NCBI RefSeq assembly: GCF_036588685.1
Contig: NC_086374.1
Coordinates: 73,282,457-73,346,456, forward strand
DNA length: 64,000 bases
Direction: 5' to 3'
Source: Mytilus trossulus
Lineage: Eukaryota; Mollusca; Bivalvia; Mytilida; Mytilidae
Position numbers and translations under genes: made by a program. The notes beneath the pieces were generated by a model. The model worked only from the letters and a program-made list of their open reading frames with translations. It did no database searches and was not told the origin of the DNA. Shown here piece after piece: positions 47,012 to 58,544 of this stretch (the stretch's first letter is position 1; every line of letters starts with the position of its first letter).

Positions 47012-50000
47012 TCAAAACACAGAAGTCTTCGGTCGCCTTCGATAGCTTGAATTTGGCATATGATTCGATTCATGAAGCTTTCTATACAGGTACGAATGAA
47101 ACTTGTGTAAATGTAAGCTTGCAGCCGTTGGAGCAGGTGTGTGCGATAACCTATCAGTTGTTTCGTCGATTTGGTCTCTTGTTGCTAACTTCCATGTTCC
47201 TGGATAATGTTTTCGAAGTGTCGGGTACTCATGTTTCATGTAAGGCTGATTTCTAAATTCCTCCACATGAAATTTATTTCGTTCTTCGTACAATTTCCGG
47301 TCACGTGCCCATATTACGGAATGACGAGCACTTGAAACAGTCGGTCTACGAACTGATGTATCCAGACCAATAAATGTCATTTCACTAACAGGTTTACCAA
47401 AAACGTGTTTCCGTATGTCTTCTTCGTTTACTTCCGGCTGAAAAATATATAATAGAGATTAGATTTCAAAATATATTTGATAGAATGAATTATAATATAT
47501 AATATAAGTGAAAGCTCCGGCCCCCTTAAACATTTTTGAAACTTAAAAGAAGGCAACCGGTCAAAACCAAAAGTATAGAGGGTATTTATCGGTATATACA
47601 TAGAGTACAGGAAATATATTTCTCTAATTTTTGTGCTATTATAACCGGAAGAAAAGTGACAATGGGAACTTTTACTATAAATTGCTTAGTGCTTTTTCGG
47701 AACTCTCGTTTTGAATTGAATATGTATATGAACTCTCGTCTTGAATAGTTATATGAACTCTCGTTTTGAATATTTATATGAGTTTTCGTTTTAAATTGAT
47801 TTATTCTTAAATATAATGTTTCTTCTTTCAAATATCCAAAGAGATTATAGATTTACTATTTTACAACTTAATCCGATGGCTGTCAAGAGTGTGAGAGATA
47901 ATACATGTTTCTAACACTTGAACTACAAAAGCAATTATCGCTATTTTATAAAGTTAAGCCGGAGGACAATGATCAGCTTATTATTACATAAGATTGGACT
48001 ATTATATTTATATTTTATGAGAACCTTTTATAATGTTTTAAAATCCTTATCTTTGACTTAATTTATGTTTTGTAAACTGTTGCTTGGGCAGTCTTCCCCT
48101 AGCTTTCGAACTGTAAACTTGTGTTAATAAATTTGTATATATTTTATACGGTCTTGCGTTTAAAGCAGCCAAAGTGTCGATTATAGACCTACAGACTTTA
48201 ATGTAACCCGTGCCGAACTTCACGGACTCATGCCGCAAGTTCACGGGGTTATAATTGGGAAGGACTCCTCGATTACCGTAACCTTAAGCAGCCAAGCGAG
48301 TGTTTTATTTATGAACTAGTCCCAGTATAAGAAAATTTAAAAATGGAATTACCGAAAATGGAACATTTTAAAGCATTCGAAACCGAAAATGCAGACTGTG
48401 TTTTCTAGTTGGAACAACGGCAATGGCGGACCGGTTTACATATCGTGGACTTAGACCAGAGTATGTTGCTCCATGTGCTTTGCTAGCAGACATTACCATT
48501 CAGATAGGATCGGAGCCAGAACCAGTCAAAATCAACAGTGCTATCAAGAAAATCCTAAACCACAAACCCAACCCACAAGTGATGGTAAGTGTGGTACATG
48601 CTGTCATAGTTACGAACATTTTGAGAATGCACAGTTTTACATTATCCCTATTATTTTAATATATTTAATCCATAACCGCCCCTAAATATAATATATCAGA
48701 ATAGACAATTCATTTTTTATCATAGTAGTGCTAAGTTCCACAAGTCCCTTATACATAAACCAAAGACAGGTTGTAAATTCTAGAAAAAGTTTCCCAATCC
48801 AAATATTTTTAATCTGTTTGCAATTACAAACTGTTCAAGGGCCGATTGTTCAATAAATGTAAAAATAGGTTCTGTTTTCGATTTTCATTTTTACATTTAG
48901 AATTTATTAAGAACCGATTTTATTATTCTATGATGAATTACCACTTTTTTCTGAGATATTTGCCAATGGTAGTAAGAACACCTCCATAAATCAAGCTAAA
49001 GTCTGTGTATCTTTGTTGTATCATAGAACCTAGTGTTTTACACAAGTGAAGGTTGTAACTTTGAACAAGGATCACTGACTATAGTATACTGAAATAACCA
49101 CAATTATTGTTTTAGTTGTCGTTATTGTATCATTTAATACAACATGCTATAAGTAGGCAAATTTACACGGTTGAGCTTGTTCATAAATGGATTATCGGTG
49201 GTGTAACAAAATCATTTTATAATACAATTTTGGTGCGAAACAAGAATGCAAGATGGACTCGTCATCTATCTTGTGGTCTTGTTTCCGTTGGGTGTACAGG
49301 AGTGACGATCTGTATACTACATGTCAGAAAATGCATTATTATGTTTGATCAAAGCCTGCTTACAAGGTAGAAATATCCACTGATAATCTGATAATCGGTT
49401 AAAATTCTTGATTGTGTTTTCGAAAACCTTCCAGTATAGTGTAGTTTTGTTGGAATCATAAACGGGCCAATGCTAATTATTGCCAACTCCTTTTTATTTT
49501 CCTCCAATTCTTTGAATATTTAGTCCTACTTTTATGATTATAGTAAAAGCAGCCGCAATTTGTTTTATAGATCTATACATATAATGGAGTCATGCTCTTT
49601 TGAGTTGTTAAGTTGAAATAGACATTTTAGTATATTTATGTCAGGAGTCCCCCTATACTCAGAGTGTTTTAGTATATTTAGATCAGGAGTCCCGCTCCTC
49701 AGAGCGTTAGTTTACTTATGTCAGTACTTCCCCTCCTCGGAGTATAGTATACTTATGTCAGAAGTCCCCCTCCTCAGAGTATAATATACTTATGTCAGAA
49801 GTCCCCCTATTCAGAGTACAGTAAACTTATGTCAGTAGTCCCCCTCCTCAGAGTTAGTATACTTATATCAGGAGTCCCGCTCCTCAGAGCGTTAGTATAT
49901 TTATGTCAGTAGTCCCCCTACTCATACTTATGTCAGTAGTCCCCCTCCTCAGAGTTAGTATACTTATATCAGGAGTCCCGCTCCTCAGAGCGTTATTATA

Positions 50001-52085
50001 TTTATGTCAGTAGTCCCCCTACTCAGAGCGTTTTAGTATACTTATGTCAGTAGTCCCACTCCTCAGAATATTAAGTATATTTGTTGTAGTCCCTCTCCCA
50101 GTCAGAGTATTTATATATTTTTAAAGTCCCATCCTCATACCCCCTGTGTATATTAATGAAAAGGTCCAATATATGTGCATTTTCTATGTTCGTGATGTTT
50201 TCAGTATGTACACACTTTCAGCAACCAGAAAGAGGAATTACCCATAGATGAATTACCCATAGACGAATTACCCATAGACGAATCACCCATAGACGAATTA
50301 CCCAAAGACGAATTACCCAAAAGACGATTTATCACAAGACGAATTACCAATAGATGAAATAACATTACAAACCCAAAAACGAAATGTAGCAATTTGTGCT
50401 CGGGACGAGCACTTCGGGGAAGTAGTGGAGAATATAACCGGAAGAAAAGTGACAATGGGAACTTTTACTATAAATTGCTTAGTGCTTTTTCGGAACTCTC
50501 GTTTTGAATTGAATATGTATATGAACTCTCGTCTTGAATAGTTATATGAACTCTCGTTTTGAATATTTATATGAGTTTTCGTTTTAAATTGATTTATTCT
50601 TAAATATAATGTTTCTTCTTTCAAATATCCAAAGAGATTATAGATTTACTATTTTACAACTTAATCCGATGGCTGTCAAGAGTGTGAGAGATAATACATG
50701 TTTCTAACACTTGAACTACAAAAGCAATTATCGCTATTTTATAAAGTTAAGCCGGAGGACAATGATCAGCTTATTATTACATAAGATTGGACTATTATAT
50801 TTATATTTTATGAGAACCTTTTATAATGTTTTAAAATCCTTATCTTTGACTTAATTTATGTTTTGTAAACTGTTGCTTGGGCAGTCTTCCCCTAGCTTTC
50901 GAACTGTAAACTTGTGTTAATAAATTTGTATATATTTTATACGGTCTTGCGTTTAAAGCAGCCAAAGTGTCGATTATAGACCTACAGACTTTAATGTAAC
51001 CCGTGCCGAACTTCACGGACTCATGCCGCAAGTTCACGGGGTTATACTATTTTCACATTTCCTGACCGGTGTGAGAAACATACTTCTCCTCACTAGTGAA
51101 AAATCTGTTCTCGGCAAATGATTGGCCGAAATTTGATTATGACGTCAAAATGTTTTGTTTTCTTCTGAATTTTCCTATTGTGACGTCATGAAAAAAGGCA
51201 ACATTGTCTGAAGGCGTTGCATAAAAAAAACACAAGTTTCTAAAAATCTGTGAAAGAGAATGATGAAAATGATCAGAGAAACAGATTCCTACACTATAAC
51301 TCGTGTATTACGATATTTCTCCACTCTCGACAGTTAAATTCTAATTATTTAAAAAGCTCGGCAAGCCTTTAATTAATAAAATTTAACTGTATCGAGTGGA
51401 GAAATATCGTAATACACTGACTTATTGTAGTGTAGGCTTCTATATATCCTTCATGGTTGTTGGAGTCAAACTGTTACTAAAAACTGAATGCATGGTATAA
51501 AAATCAAGCATCATTTCTACTAGTAATTAAATATATGTTTTATTTTTTTGAATTGTGCATGTATATTTAGATGTTTCATTGAACTAAATAAAGATGAAAA
51601 ATTAATGCAAAATATTTAAAAATTAAAAGGCAATGTATTAGCTTTAACATTAATCTTTGATTTTAAACCATTTAAATTATTTGTAAAAAATAATCAACAA
51701 ACCACCTATTCGAATTTGCAGTAAATGGATCTTACCGAAAGATGATTAGGGTTTTGACAACTTTAGGTGTCATGAAATATTGAATGTTGTTCTGTCAGAA
51801 TTAATTACAAAACGGTATAATCAAAATGCGTGGTATTAGAACGAGAAATTATTTTCGTGATGTATATTTTACTTTTTAATGAAAACATACCAAATCAGAA
51901 TCTTTTATTTCTGCTTCAAGTATTGGATTCGGGAACTGGTATTTGATTGACTGTCTTCTTAGCTGATCGTATGAATCTCTTCTATCATGCTGAATACTAT
52001 ATGACCTTGAACCTCGTCGGCGGTCAAGGACAATATCACCTCCAAAAGATACAGTTGCTGGTCTTTGCATTGCAGTTGTCGCCAT
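47012..52085 (-). CDS. Basic 206-aa protein of unknown function (two exons)
   Basis: Minus strand: exon 1 is 52085-51891 (ATG, 65 codons, donor GTATGT) and exon 2 is 47437-47012 (acceptor TATTTTTCAG, 141 codons, TGA); the join is phase 0. The protein is soluble-looking, Arg/His/Tyr-rich, and lacks a signal peptide or membrane helix. Short marks are RPATVSFGGD near the N terminus, an Arg/Ser/Tyr-rich stretch (RRGSRSYS), VFGKPVSEMTFIG at the start of exon 2 and ARHSVIWARDRKLYEERNK. Such short basic Tyr/Pro/His-rich proteins are common among microtubule-inner and ciliary proteins, but I do not recognise this family and that is only a guess. Its 4.45-kb intron contains a recent LTR retrotransposon on the opposite strand. 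Confidence 0.8.
47636..47639. other. Target-site duplication, left copy (CTAT)
   Basis: CTAT directly before the 5' LTR; the same CTAT follows the 3' LTR at 51047-51050. A 4-bp duplication suits a Ty3/Gypsy-type integrase (family knowledge). Confidence 0.75.
49630..50150 (+). repeat. ~35-bp minisatellite inside the LTR element
   Basis: About 14 units of the type GTATACTTATGTCAGTAGTCCCCCTCCTCAGA. Variants (GGAGTCCCGCTCCTCAGAGCG) recur in blocks, for example 49860-49900 and 49960-50010, implying duplication of multi-unit segments. Confidence 0.85.
50236..50350 (+). repeat. 15-bp coding-type repeat before the 3' LTR
   Basis: Eight units of GAATTACCCATAGAC or variants. In plus frame they encode a pentapeptide ELPID repeated; a single extra A near 50322 shifts the frame. 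The open frame after the shift appears to run on into the LTR, suggesting the 3' end of an element ORF. Confidence 0.8.
51281..51440. repeat. Inverted-repeat element (~60-bp arms)
   Basis: GTGTATTACGATATTTCTCC at 51303 recurs as reverse complement at 51398-51417. Weaker pairing (CCTACACTA / TAGTGTAGG) extends the arms to about 51281 and 51440. The spacer is about 37 bp. A MITE or stem-loop element in the intron of the minus-strand gene. Confidence 0.8.
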
Positions 52086-55000
52086 TACAAAAATATTGCT
52101 TTACTTGTATACGTAAATCTACAAATTGAAAATATTGAGTTGACTTTGTCATGATAAAAATTTATGTTAAAAATAAAAAAGGATTTTTGTTATCAAATCA
52201 TGACACAAAATCAGTATATGCACATAAAAAAATAAAGAGTTTGTATAAGTGTTCTTAAACAAGGAGCAAAACAACTCTCACCTCACTGACAGTTAAAGCC
52301 GGCCAATAAAGCACCGATTTGAGCGGAATTTTTGCCATATAAATTGGGTATACACCAACTATAATCGGGCCAAGTCACAAGAGCATACTGGAAATTAGTA
52401 CATGTATAAAACAAAATAATTCCTATGTATATGTGTAAGTATCAAACTATGTAGAATTTAGTATCGTTTTATTAAAAAGCATATGGTGGGTTTTGATCAT
52501 AGCCTAACTTGAAGCGATTTATTGGCAAAACATATTTAAAAAAACAGATGGGAATCGATCATCGGAATAAATTTTACAATTTCTTTTTCATATTTCAACG
52601 AATTTTACCCGTTTTCTATTTGATAAATGATATTATTAAACAATTACAGCTTAGTTTGATTTTTTTCTTTTTATAGTTAAGATGTGCTTTATATTATGTC
52701 CTTACAAGAGTAATCTAAAATTTAAACGAGTTTGTATTTTAAACTTTTGAATTAATTTCTCTTGTAATCGATTTCCAAAATACGAAGATTTCTCAAGTGG
52801 CGAGACTTTAATACAATATTGAATCTTGAAAACAAAAACTTACCGACTTGAGAGACTTAGACGATTTGAATATAATAGTTCACACTTCTTCCCTTAATTA
52901 GTAACTATATTGTGATGGTCCTAGTCTTCATATAAATAATCAAGTGGAACAATTAAAGATTTTATCTTTAAAATGTTGAAATAAAGCACCAAGTTGTTAA
53001 AGATTTCCTGAATAAGATACAAATTATCTTAGGACTTAATCATATTAAATGTTTACTGTAAATATGCATACTCATTTGAGAAAGATCGTCACTGATGAAA
53101 CATTTAATAAAAATAAATCATTCACAATTAAGTGCCAAAAGCAACGTGATTAAGAATAACGTGTTAGTCCTTGTTGACAATGTACTTTGATTTTAGAAAA
53201 ATTATGTCACTTGGTTAGTTAAATCTATTAATACATCTCTGTCTGTCTGTCTGTCTTTCATTTTTGGATGAAGCTCTTTTACCTTTCATTATCCTTCATA
53301 CAAGATTGTGGGTAGTATATAAAACTTACACATACAAATGAAACGAGATACGTTAGGCGGCCCAATGACTTAGCAGTAAAAAGGACATAGGAAAAAAGTT
53401 ACGGATTTGGTAGGATAAAAAAATAGCAGGTTGACAAACTCTTCAAATGACTATGGTATAGATTATATATCATATGACAACAGCTTAAACCCAATCAAAT
53501 ACAGATCTTCATTTATCCTATTGCGTACTCTCGTTTCAATTTTAATCATTCATACATGTTTTCTGATGTTGTTTTTATTAAAGTTTTGTATGTTTTATAT
53601 AATGAAGAGGTAAGACTTAAATAATATATTGTCTTGTCTACATGTTATATGACGTCACGAGAAGAACGAAACGATTTGGGGACCAGACGAATTTTGTAAT
53701 TGGAAATTCCCCATATCTGAGGTCAAAATACTAGTATCTAGACAATGAAAAATGCTACTGAGTTTTATATACCAACTTAAATGGTTCAAGTCATCAAGGT
53801 AGTTGCCGACTTCGGAAGAGAGCATTTTACACTTAATTACCTCGATGACTTGCACCATTGGATTTGGCACATGTTACAGTGTTGACCGTCTTTAGTCCTA
53901 TTTATACAGGGAGTGTAAACAGTATGTAGATATCTGATTTAGATGTATCAGAGTGTGCAATCTAAAAGGACACCGTGCCAACAGACAGGTGATATTTCCG
54001 ATAAATATAGAGGGCGTGTAAACATAAAATATACCTTTTATATGTTAGGTTAAGACAACCAACAATATTCTTATTTTGAAAAAATAATATCAATGTATTG
54101 CTTGTAATTGCTTATCCATTTTAAGCCATTAGTCAACAGTTCAAGTTAAGAGCTTGTCCTATACATATTTTCATGGCGTGTCCGTTTATGTACAATACTA
54201 TTTGTTATTCAAAGGTTCATAAAAAAGGGAAAGTTTTTAAATCCCGAAGAATAATTTAATAAATCACATAACATGCATGTTCATGAATTTCTCTGTCTTT
54301 CCCATGCAAGGAATCTTTTCAGTGATAACCACGTTTGGCATTTTTTTTTTATCTTAGTTTTCTTTACTTTTTTGAGAATTTTGGTGACAAATCCAGAAGT
54401 AACGTATTCGTATTTGCTTTATACATGGGAATTTAAGCGTGACATAGTTTAAAAGGGCCAGGAATTTCTAAAGATATGTTTCAATTTGACTATTTGTTTG
54501 AGTTCCCTTGGTCGCCATTTTAGGGATACCGCCATATTTAGGGATACATTGTCGATTTTCTTATTTGATTTACAAAATTGAAACATCCAGTACAACCAAT
54601 TATAATAAAAGATTCATACAAGAGCATAGTGATGAATCAGACAAAGCCATTAAAATTGTTCAGATAACAACTTTTTAGAAAGTCCAGTGATCAGTATAAA
54701 AGGTTGATTTTGACTAATCTATGAAGGAATTTGTGATCTAAAACTTCGAAAAAGGCAACACAACTGAAGTTACTCTGAATTATGTCAATCGAATCCCATC
54801 TAATGTTGACGCTGGTTTGTTAAACCTACTGAATACCTTAGCTATTTTGTTTTGTTGGTTATAGTTGGGTTGCTGTCTAATTGACATATATATCACATTT
54901 CCATTTATTTCTCTAAACACTTTATGAAAATAACGATAATTAGTATGGTTGCCATGGGACAATTATCAACCAAAATTCAAAATGAAGGGGATGTTAACAA

Positions 55001-58000
55001 TTCTATCTAACCGTACATCCTTCAGCAATGAGAAAAAGATATACCGTACTGTCGGCTATAAAAGGCTCTGACATGACAAATATGAAACAATTCATTTGAG
55101 AAAACTGATGGCCCAATTCAAAACAAAACATTATTGACGAAAACAGATATGACAAAAAGGAACCAACGACAACCACTTAACGACAGGCTCCTGACTTGGG
55201 ACAGACACGTTAATAATGTTTGCAGGTACCAACCCTCTCATCAAACTGGGACAGCGATGTTACAGTACAACATAAATACAAACTATAAAAATCAGATAAA
55301 AAGTCCTTTTCTCATCAGATCGAGAAAAAAAAAGTAAAAAAACATCAACAAAGACAAAGACCGAACGCAGAAAGGTATTCGTCCATCCCTTACAGCAAAA
55401 ACGACGTACTTATTTATCATGATTAAATTATTTTCATTGTCTTCAGAAATCATGTATGCTTTAAAAGACAAGTATAAAGGCACAAAGTTGTCTCAGTGCA
55501 CTAGTTATCATTTATCTATGGTTAACTTATTTAACCCCGCCGCAATTTTGCGCCTGTCCCAAGTCAGGAGCCTCTGGCCAGCTGAAGGACGCCTCCAGGT
55601 GCGGGAGTTTCTCGCTACATTGAAGACCCATTGCATGGTGGCCTTCTGCTGTTGTCTGCTCTATGGTTTGGTTGTTGTCGCTTTGACACATTCCCCATTT
55701 CCTTTCCCAATTTTATTAGGCATCGTTCAAGAACAATAATTTTTTTGAAAATTAAAATGTTTCCAGTGAAAAAAGGGAATTGTACCATATATATTTCTAT
55801 GTTAAGGAAAAAGACGTACGACGACATCAGCCTTAAGATAATTTGAATTTTCAACTATAGATTGCGTTACATAACTTGTGGGAATATAAAAATTGAACGA
55901 TTTGTACATATATCTAATATTAGAACATACATCAATAGTTAAATTCACTCCCAGAAATTATAGTTCATTTCAATTAATGAAGAACAAAGTTAGAAGAAAG
56001 ATGGAACCCAAGCATACAAAGGAATCAAAAATTATTAAAGAATTCAACTGAAAAAAAATATTACTCAAATACATCTATACTCACTCACTGCTTATCTGTT
56101 TTCAAAAGTAAATGTATATTTTCTTCAAATTATACCTTTAAAATTTAGCATTGAGAGCGTGAATGGTTTGTAATACTCTTATTGACATTTGACGTGTTAA
56201 TGAATACAGGTCTTAATTGTTAATTGGATAACATCATCAGTATAGAAAACAATAACGAGTAACACTTCTATTGCAGATAATCATTGTACACGGGGGGTCT
56301 TAACATGAAATTTGGGTACAGACGTGTGGCTGGGATGTCAAAAACACCCGCTATAAATATATTGAGGTCTTTTTTGAAATCACGATCCATGTGTTTACAA
56401 TTTTATGGCAAAGTATAATAACCCATTCGTATATTCTCGGTTATCACATTCATATGTATACAATCCTATACATCTTATTTAAATGGATAAAACAGCATAC
56501 ATTTTGATTTCCCGTTCTACAGTTTTTCATGGAATGTTGATAAGTTATAAAATAAATTTTATTATGGGGTATACATCAAGTTTTGAACATAAAACTACTG
56601 TAATGGAAGTGTGCGATGTATTTGCTAGATATCTTCAGTCGTAAGAAACCTTGAAATAAGCTTGTTAAATTATAAGCATATTAAACAAGAAGGTTCACAA
56701 GTATTATCATAATTATGCGAACATTGTTCTAGTTTACTGTTCAACACCTAATATACCAATGACTTTCATTCTTCTTCAACTGAAAAGTTAGAATGTATAA
56801 TCAAAAAACGATTTTTTTTTACCCATTGAACTACATTTCAATTGAAAACCATTGGTATCATAGTTGACATAAAAAAAGACCTTTTTCAGCAGTAGATTTG
56901 TGTTTACATTTATATCCCGTGTGTCATTGTACAACTTCCTACACAAATGTTTTCATTGACATACACATGACTGTTTGTCTCTAATATTTAATTAACTGTG
57001 CATTTGTACTCAGATATCGCAGATCAAATTTATTCGTTCTTTGTGTAATCATACGTTTTTTGATTGAGTTAAGTCTGCTAATTGATATTTTATCGTATGT
57101 TTTTATATGTTGTGATGTTATGCTATTGTTTCAGAAAAAGGGAGAAGGTTTGGGCCCATTAAAACGTTTAATCCCGCTGCAAATGTTTGCACCTGTCCTA
57201 AGTCAGGAATCTGATGTACAGTAGTTGTCGTTTGTTTATGTAATATATACGTGTTTCTCGTTTCTCGTTTTGTTTATATAGATTAGACCGTTGGTTTTCC
57301 CGTTTGAATGGTTTTACACTAGTAATTTTGGGGCCCTTTATAGCTTGTTGTTCGGTGTGAGCCAAGGCTCCGTGTTGAAGGCCGTACTTTAACCTATAAT
57401 GGTTTAATTTTTAAATTGTTATTTGGATGGAGAGTTGTCTCATTGGCACTCACACCACATCTTCCTATATCTACATAACAAAATACTAAAATTAGGAACA
57501 ATATTAAAAAAAAATAATACATGAATTTGAAAATAATACATGCATAATTTTATTTATATAAAACAGTGACAATGATCAGGCATAGATTACCTTAGCTGTA
57601 TTTGGCAAAACTTTTAGGAATTTTGGTCCTCAACGCTCTTCAACTTCGTACATTATTTGGCCTTTATAACTGTTTTGGATTCGAGCGTCACTGATGAGTC
57701 TTTTGTAGACGAAACGCGCGTCTGGCGTATATACTAAATTTAGTCCTGATATCTATGATGAGTTTATTGTGACATAAAGCCTAAAGTGTTACAAATCCTG
57801 AAAAATTAATTATATTCACATCAGCACTATGATCATTTGCCAAAATTGGATTTTTTTTATTTTGTAGATACATGATCAGGGTTCAAGAAAAATCAAATGG
57901 CATTCAAATATTTTTCCCACTTTAGAAAATATACACTTTTAAAAATTTGAAAATTTCACCTTTTTGGCTATTTCTTAAATATATAGATATATAGACCAGA

Positions 58001-58513
58001 ATTCGCAAATATAGGATTTTTTTTTTTACCTCAGGTATTAACATATTTTGACAGTTTAAATACAGTATTACAACATTATCTTATCAATTAAACAGTTACA
58101 TGATGATAAAAACTGATATTTGTCAGCTGAAATTGCCTAATTTTCTGCTTTATTTTGACCAAAAACGGCTATTTATAGATGGCGCTTCAAACAGAGACAA
58201 CCATTAAATATTTTAAAAAAAAAATTTGCACAAAGAGTTATTGTCATGAAGGTATCATGTATGCAAAATTTCAGGTCAATATGATAATTTTGCATTTGGA
58301 GCCTATTGCATGGTTTTCTGGCAGACTGGCTCTTAACAAGAACAGATACTTAAGTTTAAAAGTTGTAAAATGTAAGAAACTTATATAAGCATAATTATGA
58401 GGATAATTTTTTTATGGATTGTACACATTTTATTAAGTCTTCTCAGAAAAGTTGAAATGATCAATTTCCGGTTGTAAAGAAAGTCCCGGGCGTTATGAAG
58501 TGTAAACCGCAAC
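52086..58513. other. 6.4-kb gene-free stretch with dispersed repeats
   Basis: (GTCT)n microsatellite at 53237-53256. Repeat copies: 54960-55220 (inverted; TGACATGACAAATATGAAAC, CTCCTGACTTGGGACAG), 55530-55720 (39930 family), 57155-57215 (fragment), 57340-57465 (25085 family) and 57590-57750 (35205 family with GACGAAACGCGCGT). No exon, RNA gene or long ORF is supported. The first part should include the promoter of the minus-strand gene. Confidence 0.5.
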
Positions 58514-58526
58514 TATATATATATAT
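58514..58526 (+). promoter_or_regulatory. TATA-like tract upstream of the temptin-like gene
   Basis: TATATATATATA about 30 bp before the short first exon (donor GTAAGT at 58565). With normal TATA spacing transcription would start near the ATG at 58545, making that ATG leaderless. This favours the ATG at 59769 as the used start. Confidence 0.35.
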
Positions 58527-58544
58527 TGTTAACTTCAGTGCATC

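Larger units (their letters stand above)
47640..51046 (+). mobile_element. LTR retrotransposon, non-autonomous, recent
   Basis: Two direct 614-bp LTRs, 47640-48253 and 50433-51046, in which I see no difference. Each starts TATAACC and ends GGTTATA. AATAAA-type sequence lies in each LTR (near 48126). A purine-rich tract (GGGGAAGTAGTGGAGAA) precedes the 3' LTR, and a TGG at 48256 marks a possible primer site that I cannot assign to a tRNA; together these set plus orientation. The 2.18-kb interior has only short, frame-broken gag-like reading frames (start near 48343; a Cys/His cluster near 48575-48630), a 35-bp minisatellite and a 15-bp repeat. No protease, RT or integrase was found, so movement would have needed a partner element. 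Confidence 0.92.

Noticed and set aside
47586-47831. Minus-strand ORFs repeated identically at 50313-50624 and 50840-51037
   Set aside because: They are antisense readings of the two LTRs, not paired genes.
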